Of a DNA stretch of 64,000 nucleotides, positions 63,980 through 64,000 are shown one piece after another (the first letter of the stretch is position 1; each line of letters starts with the position of its first letter). The DNA is from Sinomonas mesophila (lineage in GTDB: Bacteria > Actinomycetota > Actinomycetes > Actinomycetales > Micrococcaceae), in assembly GCF_001999765.1 (NCBI RefSeq), contig NZ_MTIC01000003.1, forward strand, positions 124,001 to 188,000, in the 5' to 3' direction. The notes beneath the pieces were generated by a model. It saw only the letters and a list, made by a program, of their open reading frames with translations, was not told the origin of the DNA and ran no database searches. The position numbers and the translations under genes were made by a program.

Positions 63980-64000
63980 CGTGCCATTGTTCCACCGGCT

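Overview
The window is about 64 kb of very GC-rich, densely packed chromosome. Gene content and order point to a high-GC actinobacterium of the Micrococcaceae type (Arthrobacter/Sinomonas-like). Supporting features are a sigE / zinc anti-sigma / tatB / mrp block, a DUF3117 gene, a 7Fe ferredoxin next to dapC, and many genes that appear to be leaderless, with a -10 hexamer 5-8 nt before the start codon. The genus is an inference; the actinobacterial assignment is secure. No phage, transposase or CRISPR genes were seen.

Layout. 1-9.6 kb: the end of a membrane protein, a tRNA-Ala(CGC), CorA, an Lrp/AsnC regulator, a divergent MFS exporter / LysR pair, an aldo-keto reductase, a nitronate monooxygenase, a BadF-type sugar kinase and an orphan osmoprotectant-type binding lipoprotein. 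9.7-18.4 kb: housekeeping genes alaA, ppk2, xseAB, ispH, rmuC and ychF. 18.4-20.15 kb: a small, less GC-rich segment with two unknown membrane proteins, bracketed by a 21-bp direct repeat of the ychF 3' end. 20.2-23.6 kb: an unknown protein and phosphoketolase. 23.9-36.8 kb: two complete, paralogous peptide ABC transporter operons side by side, each with a fused double ATPase. 37-45.5 kb: typA, an ArsR regulator, an SH3-like protein, ferredoxin, dapC, gltA (with a CRP/GlxR-like operator), galE and a TetR regulator. 45.6-52.9 kb: dapD/dapE (divergent), a wall-hydrolase-like protein and a glutamate-type ABC transporter (gluABCD-like). 53-55.7 kb: LOG-family protein, DivIVA-like protein, PIG-V-like mannosyltransferase and DUF3117. 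55.8-64 kb: O-methyltransferase, sigE, anti-sigma factor, tatB, mrp, DUF1003 protein, MgtE-N/CBS protein, a YGQ-repeat membrane protein and Xaa-Pro aminopeptidase.

The genes serve mainly central metabolism (alaA, xfp, gltA), lysine/peptidoglycan precursor supply (dapC, dapD, dapE), isoprenoid synthesis (ispH), envelope stress and secretion (sigE, tatB), and peptide and amino-acid import.

The most unusual structure is intergenic. Two related palindromic elements (38924-39130 and 43503-43789) fill the gaps between convergent genes. Each carries inverted arrays of a short motif phased at exactly 32 bp around long perfect hairpins. Other convergent or adjacent gaps hold a 21-bp tandem repeat, a duplicated 119-bp module and very long perfect hairpins.
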